Source of the DNA: Cryptomeria japonica
Lineage: Eukaryota; Streptophyta; Pinopsida; Cupressales; Cupressaceae
Assembly (NCBI RefSeq): GCF_030272615.1
Contig: NC_081414.1
Coordinates: 3,037,501-3,101,500 of the forward strand
Direction of reading: 5' to 3'
DNA length: 64,000 nucleotides
Under the pieces are notes generated by a model that was not told the DNA's origin, ran no database searches, and saw only the letters and a list, made by a program, of their open reading frames with translations. The translations under genes were made by a program, and so were the position numbers. Positions 24,806-36,770 of the stretch are shown here, piece after piece. Position 1 is the stretch's first letter. Each line of letters begins with the position of its first letter.

Positions 24806-26330
24806 TGGTGTAGGAGCACCCTTCAAAGGGCTCCCACCAGTTGATTTTGTTGTGTTCTTTCTTCTTTAGAAGCCATTGTAAATATAATAAGAGCCATGAG
24901 CTCATAGGTCTTATTTAGGTCCTAGTTTAGGTCCTAGGTTTATGAGTCTAGGTCAACTTTTCTTGTGGAATAGAGGTTATGTGTGCCTTTTTTGTGTTTA
25001 GGGTCCTTCTTAGCATGGTGGTGTCCATAGGATAGCCCAATGTGGGCCTAGGAGTCAAGAAAAGCAACATTGAGAAAGTTGCTCAAAAGTTTAGCATGGA
25101 CAACCCTAATGTGGGTACAAAAACCAAGGAAGGGGTACTATATGTAGTTGCAAACCCTAAGATGATGGGATGGGGGGATGTTAGTTTTGTACAGCCCAAG
25201 AAAAGTGACTTGACTGTGACTATAATTTTGCTGCCAGTCGGCACAAATGGAGTAAGAAAAGATTATTAATGGATTGATCTTCAAACAAAACTATGTTGAG
25301 AGTCTTGTATGGTGTATATATTTCCATTTTGAGAATTTATATTAGGTTTTGTTTTGCAGGTGTTGTGTGTTTGTAAATATTTTGTAAACTACCTTCTCAC
25401 TCTCCAGTTTTGGACTGTTTTGAGAAAATGGGTTGATAACTCCTTTCCCCAGTGTGGAATCACCATGAAACCATGGGGAATAGGAGTAAAAACCCTATAA
25501 ATTACTTCAAAGCAAGAAGGGCCCTTGAAGATGTAGGGAAGCCAACCAAAGAGCCACTCCTAGGCGAGACTAGATAGTGCCTGTCTAGGAAGGGTTAAAG
25601 TGCAGAGGTTCAGAAGAGCAAGGAAGGTCAGAGGAGGATGCACCCTTTTGAGGAGTTGTAGAGGGGTGAGTGGAACACCATTGGTGAGAAGGAGGAGCTT
25701 CCACCAATCTAGACAAGGTGGAAAGAACATCAAACCAACACTGTGACCCTGGCAGGCCTAAAAACCCTCTTTAAAACCCTTAAAAACCTCAAAATTCACC
25801 TAGGGCAGTGTACGGACACTTGGAGGCCCTAAACTAGGAAAATCCTTGAGCCCTTGCCAAATGAATAGAAGTTCTTTTGGGGAGTTTCACAAGAATATGC
25901 ATCATCTACAAGAGGGATCCCTAAAAGTCTGGATAGGAGGCCTAATTGGCACATTCCTTGTAGCCCTATTTTGTAGGAAAAAGACAAAATAGTGAAATCG
26001 GTAAGGGGTTGGAAGGTTGAAACCTCTTTGGGGCACATGGATGGATGAGAAACCTTGTCTAAGACCTGTCCTATCCTTGATAGGACATAAGAAAGTTTGG
26101 AACAAGCCAAACCCTTATTAGCCTAAGTAAGGGTTCTCTGAATCTCATGAGTAGGTGAGACCTCGAGAGAAGTAATTCAAATTGTTGGTGGGTGGATTGG
26201 GAAAGGTCAAGGGATTCCACAAGCAGGGGAAGTCCTAGAGACCCTAGGGTGTGGTTAGAACACTTGGTGATCCAAGGAAAGGATCTAAGAGCATAGACTA
26301 GGCTAGTCTATCCCATTCCCTATCCCATCA
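24806..26330. mobile_element. Solo LTR (1525 bp) inside E2 reverse transcriptase
   Basis: The sequence runs from TGGTGTAGGAGCACC to TATCCCATCA, so it has TG...CA ends. Short duplications flank it, and it interrupts the RT frame between residues ...SQWVS on the right and LVIVPKK on the left. It has no coding potential, no primer site inside and no internal domain. This is what remains when the two LTRs of an element recombine. Its orientation is unclear; CCTATAAATTA near 25493 could be a plus-strand TATA box. Its family is not otherwise present in the window. Confidence 0.82.
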
Positions 26331-26335
26331 GTGAC

Positions 26336-26660
26336 ACCCATTGACTATCCGAGATAGGATAGATAAATCCAACATTTAATAATTTCTGCAATTCTTCTTT
26401 AACTATTTCTCTTAATGCAGGATTGATTCTTCTATGTGGCTGTCTAAGTGGTCTACAATCTTCTTTTATGTAGATACAATGGGTACAAACTGTAGGATAA
26501 ATTCCATGCATGTCCTTGTAATCCCATGCAAAAGCATGTTTATGACATTTGAGTAAGTCAACAAGTGTTACTATTTGAGTTTCAGTGAGTTTATTTTTGA
26601 CATTCAAATATTTGTTTGAATCAACTTCCACTTTGATAGTAAGATCAATCTAAGATGCTT
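26336..26660 (-). pseudogene. E2 reverse transcriptase, N-terminal part
   Basis: The frame that is cut by the solo LTR: HKHAFAWDYKDMHGIYPTVC, then PHRRINPALREIVKEELQKL and GFIYPISDSQWVS. This is the standard entry of gypsy RT. The frame equals that of the downstream part because the inserted LTR plus its duplication totals 1530 bases. Confidence 0.85.
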
Positions 26661-26772
26661 CAAAAAGATGAGAAATGCAAACTTCTTGTGGCAATAGAGT
26701 ATGCAATATATCAGTGGCTGCAGGAAAGTTTGATTATGAAATATTTGATACTAACTCCTGCGACTGTTGCTC

Positions 26773-27640
26773 TTATCTTAACTGATTTGTCAAAATTTTA
26801 TAGAGAATTAAGTCATCATCATGAAGTTGTATGAATGGTCCTCTATTAATCATCATAAGGTGATTGACAAAGTCAACTCCTTCTTCAAATTCTTCTCCCA
26901 CTTTAGGCCAAATGACTTGTTGTTGATCAAATAGGGGTTGAGCAGGAGAATATAGAGTTAAAGTTTTGGTAGTATTTCCATCTGAAATAGTCATATCCCC
27001 TGACCGACATCCAATATATGCATCAGCTATAGCAAGCCAAGGTCTGCCCAAAATCACTGGATATCATCCCAATCTAGCCTTAGGAGACAGGATCATAAAG
27101 TCTACAGGGTATTCCCAAGAATCTAAAGAAACAACTATATCTTCAATCATACCATCAAGTCGAACTGTGGAACTGTTAGCAAGTTGTAGGACTGAAGGTG
27201 TAGGTCTGAGACTAGTTATTTCAAGTCACTGTATAATATCCCTTGTCATGACATTAATGTCCGCTCCCAAGTCTATCAAAGCATTCTTTATCTGAGTACC
27301 ATTGATGACTATATTCACAACAGGGCTACTAGGATCAACATACTTAGGAATTGAAACTTTTCCTAAAATAATATCAGCCAACTGACCCATTACATGCACT
27401 GTTTGTGGATCTTTTTTCTTTTTACCAGGCTTCTTTAAGCATGCTTCCTTAAGTACCTTACTATACACAGGGACATCCTTAATAGCTTGTAGCAATGGGA
27501 TTTTAACACCTACGTGTTTCAGTTGATCTATGATATCAAAACTTTTTTCCTCTTCTGGAAGAATCTCTTTTGCTTGCAACCTCTGAGGAAATGGAGGTAT
27601 TTGCTGATTTTGAGGTATTTGGGTTGTTGGACTAGAGATT
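26773..27640 (-). pseudogene. E2 aspartic protease, active site altered
   Basis: The pre-protease box reads PLLQAIKDVPVYSKVLKEAC and then KKPGKKKKDP. The catalytic site is NALIDLGADINVM, in which the normal D-S-G has become D-L-G; a single C-to-T change in a TCG serine codon would do this. The closing signature VILGRPWLAIADAYIGC is at about 27050. Downstream linker residues run to 26773. Stops lie near 27224 and 27060. Confidence 0.82.
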
Positions 27641-27845
27641 TCTTATTCTTTTGGCATCTCAGTTATAACTGGTGGGGACGGGTTGGGAAAAGTTGTCCCA
27701 GATCTGAGGTGAATATCACTTATAGATAGAGAATAGGTTGGGTATTGATTAGGGTCAACTAAATAAACTTGTTGTTGTTGCTAAGATTTTCTATTAGGAT
27801 TCAACATTAGTTGAGTGAGAAGCTGTGTGGGTTTAGGTGGAACAA

Positions 27846-29296
27846 TAGTGGTTGGAGGAGGAGGGATTATTGCAGGTGGTTGTGGGTGCTACATAGGTTG
27901 TTGATATCCAGATGACTATTTTTTCCATGGCTGACCTCCCCTCCATTGAGGAGCAGGTTGCCAATTTCCTTGAAATTGCTGCCATGGTCCCTGAGGTTGA
28001 GACCAATTTCCTTGTGGCTGATGCCGCTGTGGAGTTTGATTGGAAAAATTCTTCCCTTGGCCTTGAGGACTATACCAATTTGGATAACTTCCAAAATTTT
28101 GAGCATATGGAGATTGCCATTGATTATTTTGTGCATAGGAATTTCCACTATAACCAGAAAAATAGAGTAGATCGGGAGGCATACCTTGTCTTGGAAAATT
28201 TGGCCTCCTTTGAGAAACATATAAAACTTGTTCATCATCCCCTTGTATTGTCTTGAAATCAAGAACTTCAAGATTTGCAACCATTTTACATGTGCAGTCT
28301 ATTTAACTCTATCTACAATGGGGGCAGAACTATGCAAGAACTGCATCAGCTTCCTCGTGCTTCTTCTTAGATGAAAGTGTGTCCAGTTGAGTAGCCATAT
28401 TATTTATGATATCCTCCTTAAAATCCTTCAACAAATGGCTAAGTTCCATTTGAGAAACTCCATTACTAGATGTTGATGAAGAAACTCCTAGCTTGAAAAG
28501 CCTACTCTTCTTAGAAGTAGGTCTGGAATACTTCTGACAAATTTGTCCAATGTCATTCCATGTTGATTCCTCTTAAGAATATTAGCTTGAGATAATCTTC
28601 ATTTAGAGTGTTGTGCTTGGACTTTTTGACACTGAATAGAAACCTCTCCAGATAATCTTCTAGAATCTCATCTTCTTTCTGTGTCATTCTAAAAATATCA
28701 TCCCCATGGTGGTCAGTCCCTCTACAATAATCCTTGTATTTCATGAGAAACAATCATTTTATGTCATCCCATGTAGTGATTATGCTACTCCCTAGACTCA
28801 TAAACCATCTCAAAGCTGATTCTTTCAAAGTGGCAGGGAATATTTTGAGTCTATGGACATCTGTAGTATAATCAAAACTCCTACAGAGGACATCAAACTC
28901 AAACAAGAATGTGTTTGGGTCTTCTATCACTAATCCATAGAATTTAGGGAGGGAAGAAGTTGGAATATTCTTGAGATTAGCATTATCATGCTGATCAGAA
29001 ATAGGGAACTCAAATGTTGGTGTCACAGGTGGAGGTGGGTTATTCCCACCAAGGGGTGGATTTCCTTGCATTGGGCTTTGGGGAGGATTCACTTAATGAA
29101 GTTACTCTTCAGGAGGTCCAAAGAGAAAATGGAGGTTGTTCTCAGGAAGTTGAAATTCAGGAGGGTTCAAATTTTCTGGGATTTGATAGAGTGCAGCAAA
29201 AGGATTTTCATCTGGGGGATCATGTGGATTGAGCCTTGCATGATTAGGATGGTTGGGAAGGAATCTACCTTGAGAACCTCTTCTTTGCCTATGCAT
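27846..29296 (-). pseudogene. E2 gag pseudogene
   Basis: It starts MHRQRRGSQGRFLPNHPNHA. The core reads LPKFYGLVIEDPNTFLFEFD, then VLCRSFDYTTDVHRLKIFP, ALRWFMSLGSSIITTWDDIK and DIFRMTQKEDEILEDYLERF, a wording highly characteristic of Athila/Tat gag proteins. The C-terminal third (28284-27916) is rich in Gln, Pro, Trp and Gly with repeated QGPW/QGNW steps and has no zinc knuckle that I can see. One shift near 28300-28550 and a few stops break it. Confidence 0.85.
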
Positions 29297-29397
29297 GCAG
29301 ATTCATAAGAATTACTTTAGACAAACTGGGTTGTCAAAAAAAACTAAACTGAAAACTAAAAAGATAATAACCATAACAGGTTCTTAGTTTGACACCA

Positions 29398-29419
29398 TCC
29401 CCGACAATGATGCCAAAAA
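29398..29419 (-). promoter_or_regulatory. E2 primer-binding region
   Basis: Directly inside the 5' LTR the minus strand reads TTTTTGGCATCATTGTCGGG. This is a mutated form of the TTTTGGCGCCGTTGCCGGGG sequence found at this place in Athila/Tat elements; the changes are mostly C/G to T/A. Confidence 0.78.
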
Positions 29420-30711
29420 TGTTTGCTTCACCAATAAGAATAATAACTATAGTTAAAGTCTCAACCTGAAGTTTGGAAATTTACTATGTGAAGTTACTAT
29501 CTGTATAACTGAATTTCATTTGTTTATCAACCCATGGATATATTACTTGAAATGGGTCTGCATTATATATGCACTAAGTTCCCACGATAGCTATCTTTCA
29601 TTACTACAACAACTAAAATCTATTTGGGATAAGCAAGCAAGAATTAAAAAAACTGAATGGCTACATGAAAACTCTGCATTAACATAAAACTCAATTAAAG
29701 AAATGCTAACTAAGCGCAAAGTTGTCAAACATGAATTACTCTGTTTGCTTTGGTTGTAGGAACAGTCAATGGATCTATTTCCAGTGGTTGTAGGAATAGT
29801 CAATGCTAGGACGTCTACTGCGGCAAAAAAGGAAAACTAAATTTAACAAAGGCACAAAAACACTCACCAAGTGGGCCTCCCTTGGGTGAGTGTATCCAGG
29901 CTTCCAAGACAACTCTAAGTGCTCAGAACAACATGACTTTATTCGTTGCTTTTCAGAAGTCGATACATCATTTAGAATGAAAGAAAATGAAAACACTCTA
30001 CAACTCTATTTCTAAATCTTCTGTTCTTTGTTCCTCTCCTTCTAACCTCAAAGATGAGGCAAAGACACTTATTTAAAAGAAAATTACAAAAAATTCCTAT
30101 AATTAAGGTCATGTCGATGAGAAGAGGTGGATAACATCCATGACAGAGAACAGTCAGAGTTAAGCCACTAAAAACGTGGATCTATACCAAACCAAAACCA
30201 AGAATATAGCGTGGTGGTATTACAAGATTGATGCTCACTAAAGTCAAACATAAATGAGTCTTGTGCACCCTGCTACTTCTTTGTCAATCCTCATGCCCAT
30301 TATCCTCTTTGCTAATTTAAACTTTTAGTCGCCCCTTGAATATCTCAAACTGCCTTCTCGACATGACAGGGTAACCTCCTTCGCAACATCTCATTTATTC
30401 TTGCAATTGAAAAGAGAGAACATACAAGCATATACATATCTATTTTAATTAATAATAACACTTATACATTTCACACATGATATCACCTATGACAATCCGT
30501 ACGGCAACAAGAACAAATCACATGGCAACATGAATAACTAGCATGGCAACAAGAATAACTGGCAAAGACAAAACATGATTTAATGGGTTCAGTTAACATC
30601 CGAAATGCATATAGTTAAACTTTAATACAAAATTACCATCCCATTATACAAATTAAAAAATGATAAAAACTTATGAGTTCTAGGAATAAAAGGAGCTAAT
30701 ATCTCAGCTCA
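29420..30711 (-). repeat. E2 5' LTR (1292 bp)
   Basis: The partner of 18067-19351 with frequent single-base differences. On the minus strand it begins TGAGCTGAGATATTAGCTCC and ends GGTGAAGCAAACA. Confidence 0.93.
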
Positions 30712-30979
30712 ATAGTATTAGCCCTACTTAAAACTCTCAAGAACCTCTCTTTGTCCAGATCAACCGTCGGGGCTCCTTCTATTGCATCTTCACTTATATC
30801 TTCAATATGTCGACCTCTTCTTTGTGTTGTCTCCACGGCTTCCAACTAGGCTGATATACCTCACAACATTTCCATTACTATTGGGTTTGCATTCCCATGC
30901 GCTCCACCATTCCTAGTTCCTTTTCACACCATCTTTTGCCAGTCCTTTGCAGCTGTAGGCCAGATCCATAGTTCATCAT
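30712..30979 (-). pseudogene. E1 gag, N-terminal part (right of E2 insertion)
   Basis: This short piece lies between the E1 primer site and the E2 border. It opens with MMNYGSGLQLQ at 30979 and, in another frame, ends DLDKERFLRVLSRANT, which joins directly to KPHFTPPEYDG at 18066 once E2 is removed. The join confirms that E2 sits inside gag. Stops and a shift are present. Confidence 0.7.
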
Positions 30980-31013
30980 GCTACAAGAAAACTCTCAGGA
31001 CAACGAAACAAAA

Positions 31014-31028
31014 CTTGCTCTGATACCA
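31014..31028 (-). promoter_or_regulatory. E1 primer-binding site (initiator tRNA-Met type)
   Basis: The minus strand reads TGGTATCAGAGCAAG two bases inside the LTR end, an unaltered plant initiator-tRNA primer site. It sets E1's direction. Confidence 0.9.
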
Positions 31029-31030
31029 CT

Positions 31031-31316
31031 TGGTGCAGTCACCGGCAAGGACAAACCTCAAAGAAATTTGCCCTAACCGGTCAACAAGAGTAAACACAAC
31101 GAAAACACAAAGATATGATGGAGGCAATGCAAAACAGATAGAATTATATCATGAAACCTGAATATAATCAATCGGTAGTCATCTGGGTTACATAAACTGA
31201 CACACAGGCCTGCAAGAACATACATAATAGGTCATAACCGAGACCTTGAATCAAAGGATCTATCTTCTAAGTTCTATCTTCTATGATCTACTACTTTCTA
31301 ATGCTCAATTACAATG

Positions 31317-31359
<43 letters not shown>

Positions 31360-31855
31360 CCAAGGGAATCCGGTCGGCCCAAATGATCAAAACTCAAAGA
31401 ACAAGACCTAATGTGTAAAATCAAGAAGGTTGGCTTCTGCCAAGAGAATCCTCTAGAATGTTCAAAGGGTGGAGTGTAGATCACGGGAAAAGGTCAGCCA
31501 CATGCCAAGGAGAATCATAACCAATGCTCAAGGCTCTGCAAGCTTCAGAAGGGGTTTCAGTAGATTGCCAAAATAGGTCTAAGCAACCGGTAACAAAAGA
31601 CTGTCAACCGATAACAAGAAACTGACATGGGAAACCGATAGCGGTATCTTGCCGAAAAATTATCCAAATGCAATGCGGTCTGGACATAAGAAAGATGATC
31701 AAGTCTTCAAGTAGAATCCAACTCCATAGGTTCCGATGAGCCAAAAATGGTACACATAGAAAGAAATGCTGAAACTGCAAACAAAAAGAAAAACAAAAGG
31801 AAATATTTTTTTGGTTGATGCAAGATTGCCATGAACCATGGATGCTCCTGCATCA
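31031..31855 (-). repeat. E1 5' LTR (825 bp)
   Basis: Runs from TGGTGCAGTCACC to CTCCTGCATCA; the terminal eight bases are near-perfect inverted repeats. It is the uninterrupted copy that shows what the split left LTR looked like, including the copia target CCGGTAACAAAAG near 31600. It holds a 36-bp AT tract at 31320-31355. Confidence 0.92.
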
Positions 31856-31860
31856 AGAAC
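31856..31860. repeat. Target-site duplication of E1 (right copy, AGAAC)
   Basis: Identical to 4536-4540 and immediately adjacent to the E1 end. Confidence 0.93.
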
Positions 31861-32454
31861 CTAAGACAATGATAGACCTGGATTATGAAATGCAAGACTC
31901 TAGACCCAAAAGTGAGTTATGCAACACTAGACCAGACTCTCTATTGGGGATTTGGACGTGAGACTTGTTGAGTACTTTGAGATTTTTTAATGCAAGTTTT
32001 TCAAGTTCTTCTCTTAGGATTTCTACAACAATTTCTCTATCAATTTGATGAACAATTTTATACTCTCTATCTAGCTCATACTCAACTCCCATTTACTGAG
32101 GTACACTTGTCTTTAATTTCCAAGCGAAGTTATCTAAACCGTCAATGATTTCTCATTGACCACCATTTGGCACTAAATTAGGTTGCTCGAAGGGGAGCAA
32201 ATCATCACCTGGGAGACCCATTAAGATGCATGCTATGACTTTCTAGGATGATTATGCAAATGATGACGGACCAAGACAGACGTATATGAGGTTTAATAAG
32301 GACCAATTATGAAGACTATAATGATCCTAAAATGAATGAGAAGGTCGACGAGACACAAATAAGGACCTATGCGAAGATTATGAGGACACAAATTATAACA
32401 ATGCAAGGAATTATTTAAATTCCAAGGACATAAATGAAGATGTTAATAAGGATG

Positions 32455-32670
32455 TAAATGAAGACTATGTAAGGACTTATGCAAATTCTAAGGACGTAAA
32501 TGAGCACTATGCAAGGACTTATGCAAATTCTAAGGACATAAATGAGAAATATGCAAGGACTTATGCAAATTCTAAGGACGTAAATGAGGACAATAATAAG
32601 GATGCAAATAAGGACTATGCAAGGATTTATGCAAATTCTAAGGACGTAAATGAGGACTATGCAAGGAATC
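32455..32670. repeat. 42-bp minisatellite (about 4 units)
   Basis: Units share TTATGCAAATTCTAAGGAC, starting at 32477, 32519 and 32561 (period 42), then at 32627 after a unit that carries about 24 extra bases. Because 42 is a multiple of three, the minus strand stays open and would read repeats of YVLRICISPCIVLI; there is no other sign that it is translated. Confidence 0.9.
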
Positions 32671-33341
32671 CTATGGTCACAAGTATGCAAAATTTTGGAG
32701 TTTGTAGGACTGTTTGATGTTTCAAGGTAAAAATTTGTTTCAAATAACTCAGTTGGTAGGACAAATCTATTGTTTTTCACATCTGAGAACACTGTTTGAA
32801 GATAGGTATAGTTGACTAAACTATGTTCTAGCAAACTCTAAAAATTCAGAGATATGCAAGGTAGGGCTTGAAATAGCCCAAATACTAACTCAATACTGGT
32901 ATAGCACAATGATACACATATAAAAGCACATAAGACAATCTTAGGTTCGAAAGTGGAAACCATTTAATGGGGCCCCCACAGCAAAATACCGAAACAAGAT
33001 GAACAAATAGAGTCTAGTAGCATTGGCTCCACTCCACAACACACACTTCTCAGGCATGCCAGTCTCTCTTACCCCAAAGATCCGAAGATTTTATCACTGA
33101 GGATATTCTATCTCATTATGCAGGGTACATGAAGGGTATCTATGGGGTACAATCTACACACTCGGAACCAATAAATATAGGATTTGGGTTGCTAAGTTGG
33201 TTCTTATTGTAAGTTTTGAGGGGTCTTGATCCAATGACAGATTCTCAAAGCAAGCCACTTAAAAGTTTAGTTAATCTTATCGATGCAGGAAAGGCCCCCC
33301 CCATACGTCGAATTCACTCAACACTCTAGCCGCCTGACCAG

Positions 33342-33354
33342 TATATTTATATAG
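33342..33354 (-). promoter_or_regulatory. Probable TATA box of E0
   Basis: The minus strand reads CTATATAAATA in a relatively GC-rich setting (GAGCCG before, CTGGTCAGGCGGC after). Its orientation agrees with E0 and it lies about 1.2 kb upstream of the displaced leader. Confidence 0.5.
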
Positions 33355-33649
33355 CGGCTCAAAAAACCCACTCAAGAGTACGCTGGGAGAGATGATATCC
33401 CCAACACATTACAATTTGAAGTACCTCTCTAGGGTGATGAAATCCCCAGTCAAAGATACCCCTCATTACTAAAAAAGAAAAAGTGGGTGTCGTTATCACC
33501 TTTCCCTTTCTCCCAAGACCTTGAAGGCGGGTGGAAAGGTAATTAATGCAACAATAGGTCCACCCCAAACACAATAAAAAGTTCTTTTACCTAAAAAAAA
33601 TGAAAAGTGTGATTTATTCTATTGATAAGCCTGATTCACGTTCATTTTA

Positions 33650-33957
33650 AAAACCCAAACTTAGGTGTGAGATACACATGTGCATGTCAATTTTAGAACA
33701 CCAAATTGAAGTGTGAAAGCATGCATGTCAATTCTAACTAGATTCGTTTTAAGCCCCAAATTGAAGTGTGAAAGCATGCATGTCCATTTTAACCAGATTT
33801 GTTTTAAGCACCAAATTGAAGTGTGAAAGCATGCATGTTCATTTTAAGAAGATTTGTTTTAAGCACCAAATTGAAGTGTGAAAGCATGCATGTTCATTTT
33901 AACAAAAAAAAATTAAGCACCAATTTGAAGTGTGAAAGCATGCATGTTCATGATTTC
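33650..33957. repeat. ~54-bp minisatellite (5 good units plus a degenerate one)
   Basis: Each unit has CCAAATTGAAGTGTGAAAGC followed by ATGCATGT and an AT-rich spacer with GTTTTAAG. Units start near 33701, 33755, 33811, 33865 and 33919. A diverged copy (AGGTGTGAGATACACATG) precedes them at about 33660. No coding frame crosses it. Confidence 0.92.
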
Positions 33958-36770
33958 TAAAATACTCTTGTAATGATCTGGCCTTCTGGGTGATTTCGCC
34001 ACATGCTGCAAACATGAAATCAGTAACCAAAGAAACACACATAAAATTGAAAACCAAACTCTCTATTAAATGAATGTGTTATTATACCCGTGTGACTACG
34101 TGATCCTGTGTGGGCGATTGTGTGATGATATCTGTGCGATTGCGTAATTCTGATAGATCGATTACGGTATACTAACATAGCGAATGCATAAAAAGAACAG
34201 GGCAAATGCGTGATTAGAGACAGACAAAACAACAACAAAATAAAAAAGAAACCTAAATTGGATTCGAAACCTACAAAACAGATTGTGATGCCCTAGTAAG
34301 ATCTCTCATCAACCATTCTATATTAAGTAAATCATATTTCACTCTATATGAGAGAACTAGGTTGTTGTATCTATCAATGGTTGGTTGGTCCTCCAGATCT
34401 TGTATCTTTTTTTTGCCTTTAGGATTTGTTGATAATATCTGGCTTGTCTCCTTTGTTCCTTTGTCCTTATAGCACCTAAAATCTTAAATTGTACCTTACG
34501 TGCCATAAGATGTCATAGTTAAAGCATCATATAAGTGTAAACAATGTTCAGATTTAACAAATTTAATACATAATCAAGACAAAATAGAGAATATAAAATG
34601 AGAAAAATAAGATAAATAGAATGCATAAATAGGGTCATCAAATGTATAATAATATTTGGGCGAATGCATGACAGGAGCAAGGTGAATGCCTGATGGGGTC
34701 TGCACGAATGCATCACCCTGAGTTGTCGATTGCGTGATCTTGTCTATGTGATTGCAGAATTCTATATACTCAATTGCGTGATAATTGTATCCACTTTACA
34801 ATTTGTACAAAACTTGCAAAAAAATGAAAAATTCGTACGACCATGCAAAAATCACATAGAAAACACAAAGGGTTAATTAGCTATTGATTCATGTTGGGCT
34901 CACTAAAATGTGTATGCCCACAATCATCATTATTAATTCAATTAGAAATAAAGGGAAATCACAAGTCCCTATCTAATCAAAGAATTCAAAACAAACATCA
35001 ATGAAATAACACAATCAAGCAATAGGAATATAAAATCTATCAATCAAAACCCCCTATTCCATGATCACATGTGGCTTCCATTGTTCTTCTCTTCTTTGTG
35101 GTATGATGGCTCTCAGATATTACAGTGGCAACCTGCAAGTGACACAAAGATTCAAAGTTCGTGATTGTTGTGAATGGAGATTGAATGCTCAATTTATAGA
35201 TTTTTGGAGAGGATTGAATGAGAAGTGGAACATATTGATCAAGAGGTGGAACTCAGGTGAGCTCACATATTGATTGATAATTTGGAGGTGAAATAGAACT
35301 AATTGAATTGATTAATTGAGTTAACCGATTGAGAAAAAAGATGATTGAAAGATGAAAAAGAATGATTGGAGGATAATTGATTGATGACAAAGAAAGCTTT
35401 ATTTAGAAAAAGCTAAATAGAAGATAGAAAAAAGAATGATTGGAGAGAATTGAGAAATGATGCAAATAATCAATTAAAATAGATTGAATAGTTAACTGTT
35501 TGAAAGATTTTTAGAAAAAAAGCAAAGTGGAAGATAGAAATAGAGATTGAAAAGATATTGATTTAATTAATTAATTAATTAATTGAATTAATTAATATTT
35601 TAGCATGTGCTTGCACTTTGACTTTGATTTTCAATTTAATCTTTGCATGAGATTTAACTCAAATATTGAATTTATTTTAAATTCAATTTGTTATTTGAAT
35701 ATGTGTGTGTGAAAAAGTGAATCTCTAAGTTGTAAGACACAAACACTTCAATAAGTCATTGCATGCATGGTTAGATAGATATAATCAATGAACACATAAA
35801 AACCATAACAAATCAACCTATTGCCTCCTAAAAGATGCAAGTATAGACTTGCTCTTAGATTTGTTTAAGCTATACCAGTGAGTAGACTACACCAAGATGG
35901 AGGATTTAATCTAAATGAATGCAAGATTAAGCTAAATATGCAAGATTAAGCTAAATATGCAAGATTAAGGTAAATATGCAAGCAATTTATCAATCTATAT
36001 GATTCAACTAAAATCTCAATGCACATAATCTCAATGATCCTAGAGCAAAAACAACATGATAACAATAAAATCTCCAGGGTCCTTTGATTAGGAGATGAGA
36101 GCCTAAATTTATAGAAAATCCATAAAGAAACCAAGGGTCGAGATCAAATGATGATGAGTGGTCAAGATTCTCCAAGAAGAAGCACAATCTAGGTGAATTG
36201 ATGTGATTGACTACTTTTCTCAGTTTTCTAAGGAAATTGAGCTAAAATTAAGATAAAATTAGAAAAACTAGTTTATTCCATATTTTTATTCAATTTTGAG
36301 ATTTAATTTATTTAATTGCTTTTTTGAGATTTTTCAATTTATTAGATTTTTAAAATATCTTAATTTTTATATTTTTTCTCAATTTTAATTCCTTCTTTCA
36401 AATTGATTCCCTTTTTTCAAATTAACTCTTTTTTGATGACTTAATGGCAAATTGATTTATTAATTAAATATGCTAGGATATTTAATTAAATAAATAGGAT
36501 AACTGAATAAAATGATTCACTTGGAATGATTAATTAATTAAATAAATATTTAATTAATTCAAGATGATTTATTTGCCATGTGACATTGATGATTTAAGAA
36601 TTAATTGATTATGTGCTCAAGATTGGTTTTAATTTACCTTTGGTTAGGACCTTGGTGATGTTGTCGAGATTAGGGGCTCATTGTTTAGGTGACCATTTTT
36701 ATGGTATTACATTTGCCCCTCTTTGAATTGATATGCGAGTAGCACATTGATTCAAAGAATAGTTGATGTC
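33958..36770. other. AT-rich DNA without recognisable genes
   Basis: No frame here resembles a known protein. Notable words are several variants of CGATTGCGTGAT between 34090 and 34770, and a run of TTAA steps at about 35560-35605. It may belong to the unit that carries the PMD pseudogene, but I see no borders. Confidence 0.5.

Larger units (their letters stand above)
18067..30711 (-). mobile_element. E2: Athila/Tat-like Ty3/gypsy element with envelope-position ORF
   Basis: E2 is a minus-strand element nested in E1 gag. Its LTRs are 29420-30711 (5') and 18067-19351 (3'); the plus strand reads TGTTTGCTTCACC at their left ends and GGCTCA or AGCTCA at their right ends. TAGTATT is found on both sides, with one extra base at the right border, and the interrupted gag frame is restored by removal. 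Internal order on the minus strand is primer site, gag, protease, reverse transcriptase, RNase H, integrase, an extra ORF and a purine tract. The primer region and gag wording are those of Athila/Tat elements. A solo LTR interrupts RT. Length without it is about 11.1 kb, normal for Athila. Confidence 0.9.
31861..33600 (-). mobile_element. E0: displaced 5' region (leader and probable LTR)
   Basis: After E1 is removed, this DNA lies directly upstream of the E0 gag start. It has a short minus-strand frame (32092-31883) with EIVVEILREELEKLALKNLK, a 42-bp minisatellite, and a good minus-strand TATA box, CTATATAAATA (33342-33354), such as an LTR promoter would have. I found no second copy to prove LTR borders, so their positions are open. 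The end at 33600 is approximate. Confidence 0.5.

Noticed and set aside
25042-25269. 75-codon plus-strand ORF as a host gene
   Set aside because: It lies wholly inside the solo LTR and shows no domain.
27912-28256. 114-codon plus-strand ORF
   Set aside because: Antisense to the Gln/Pro/Trp-rich end of E2 gag.
32130-32200. Primer-binding site for E0
   Set aside because: The minus strand has TTTAGTGCCAAATGGTGGTC, faintly like the Athila/Tat primer region, but with too many differences and no LTR border to support it.
33650-33957. CRISPR-like or satellite array
   Set aside because: Spacers are themselves related copies and the setting is plant nuclear DNA; it is a plain minisatellite.
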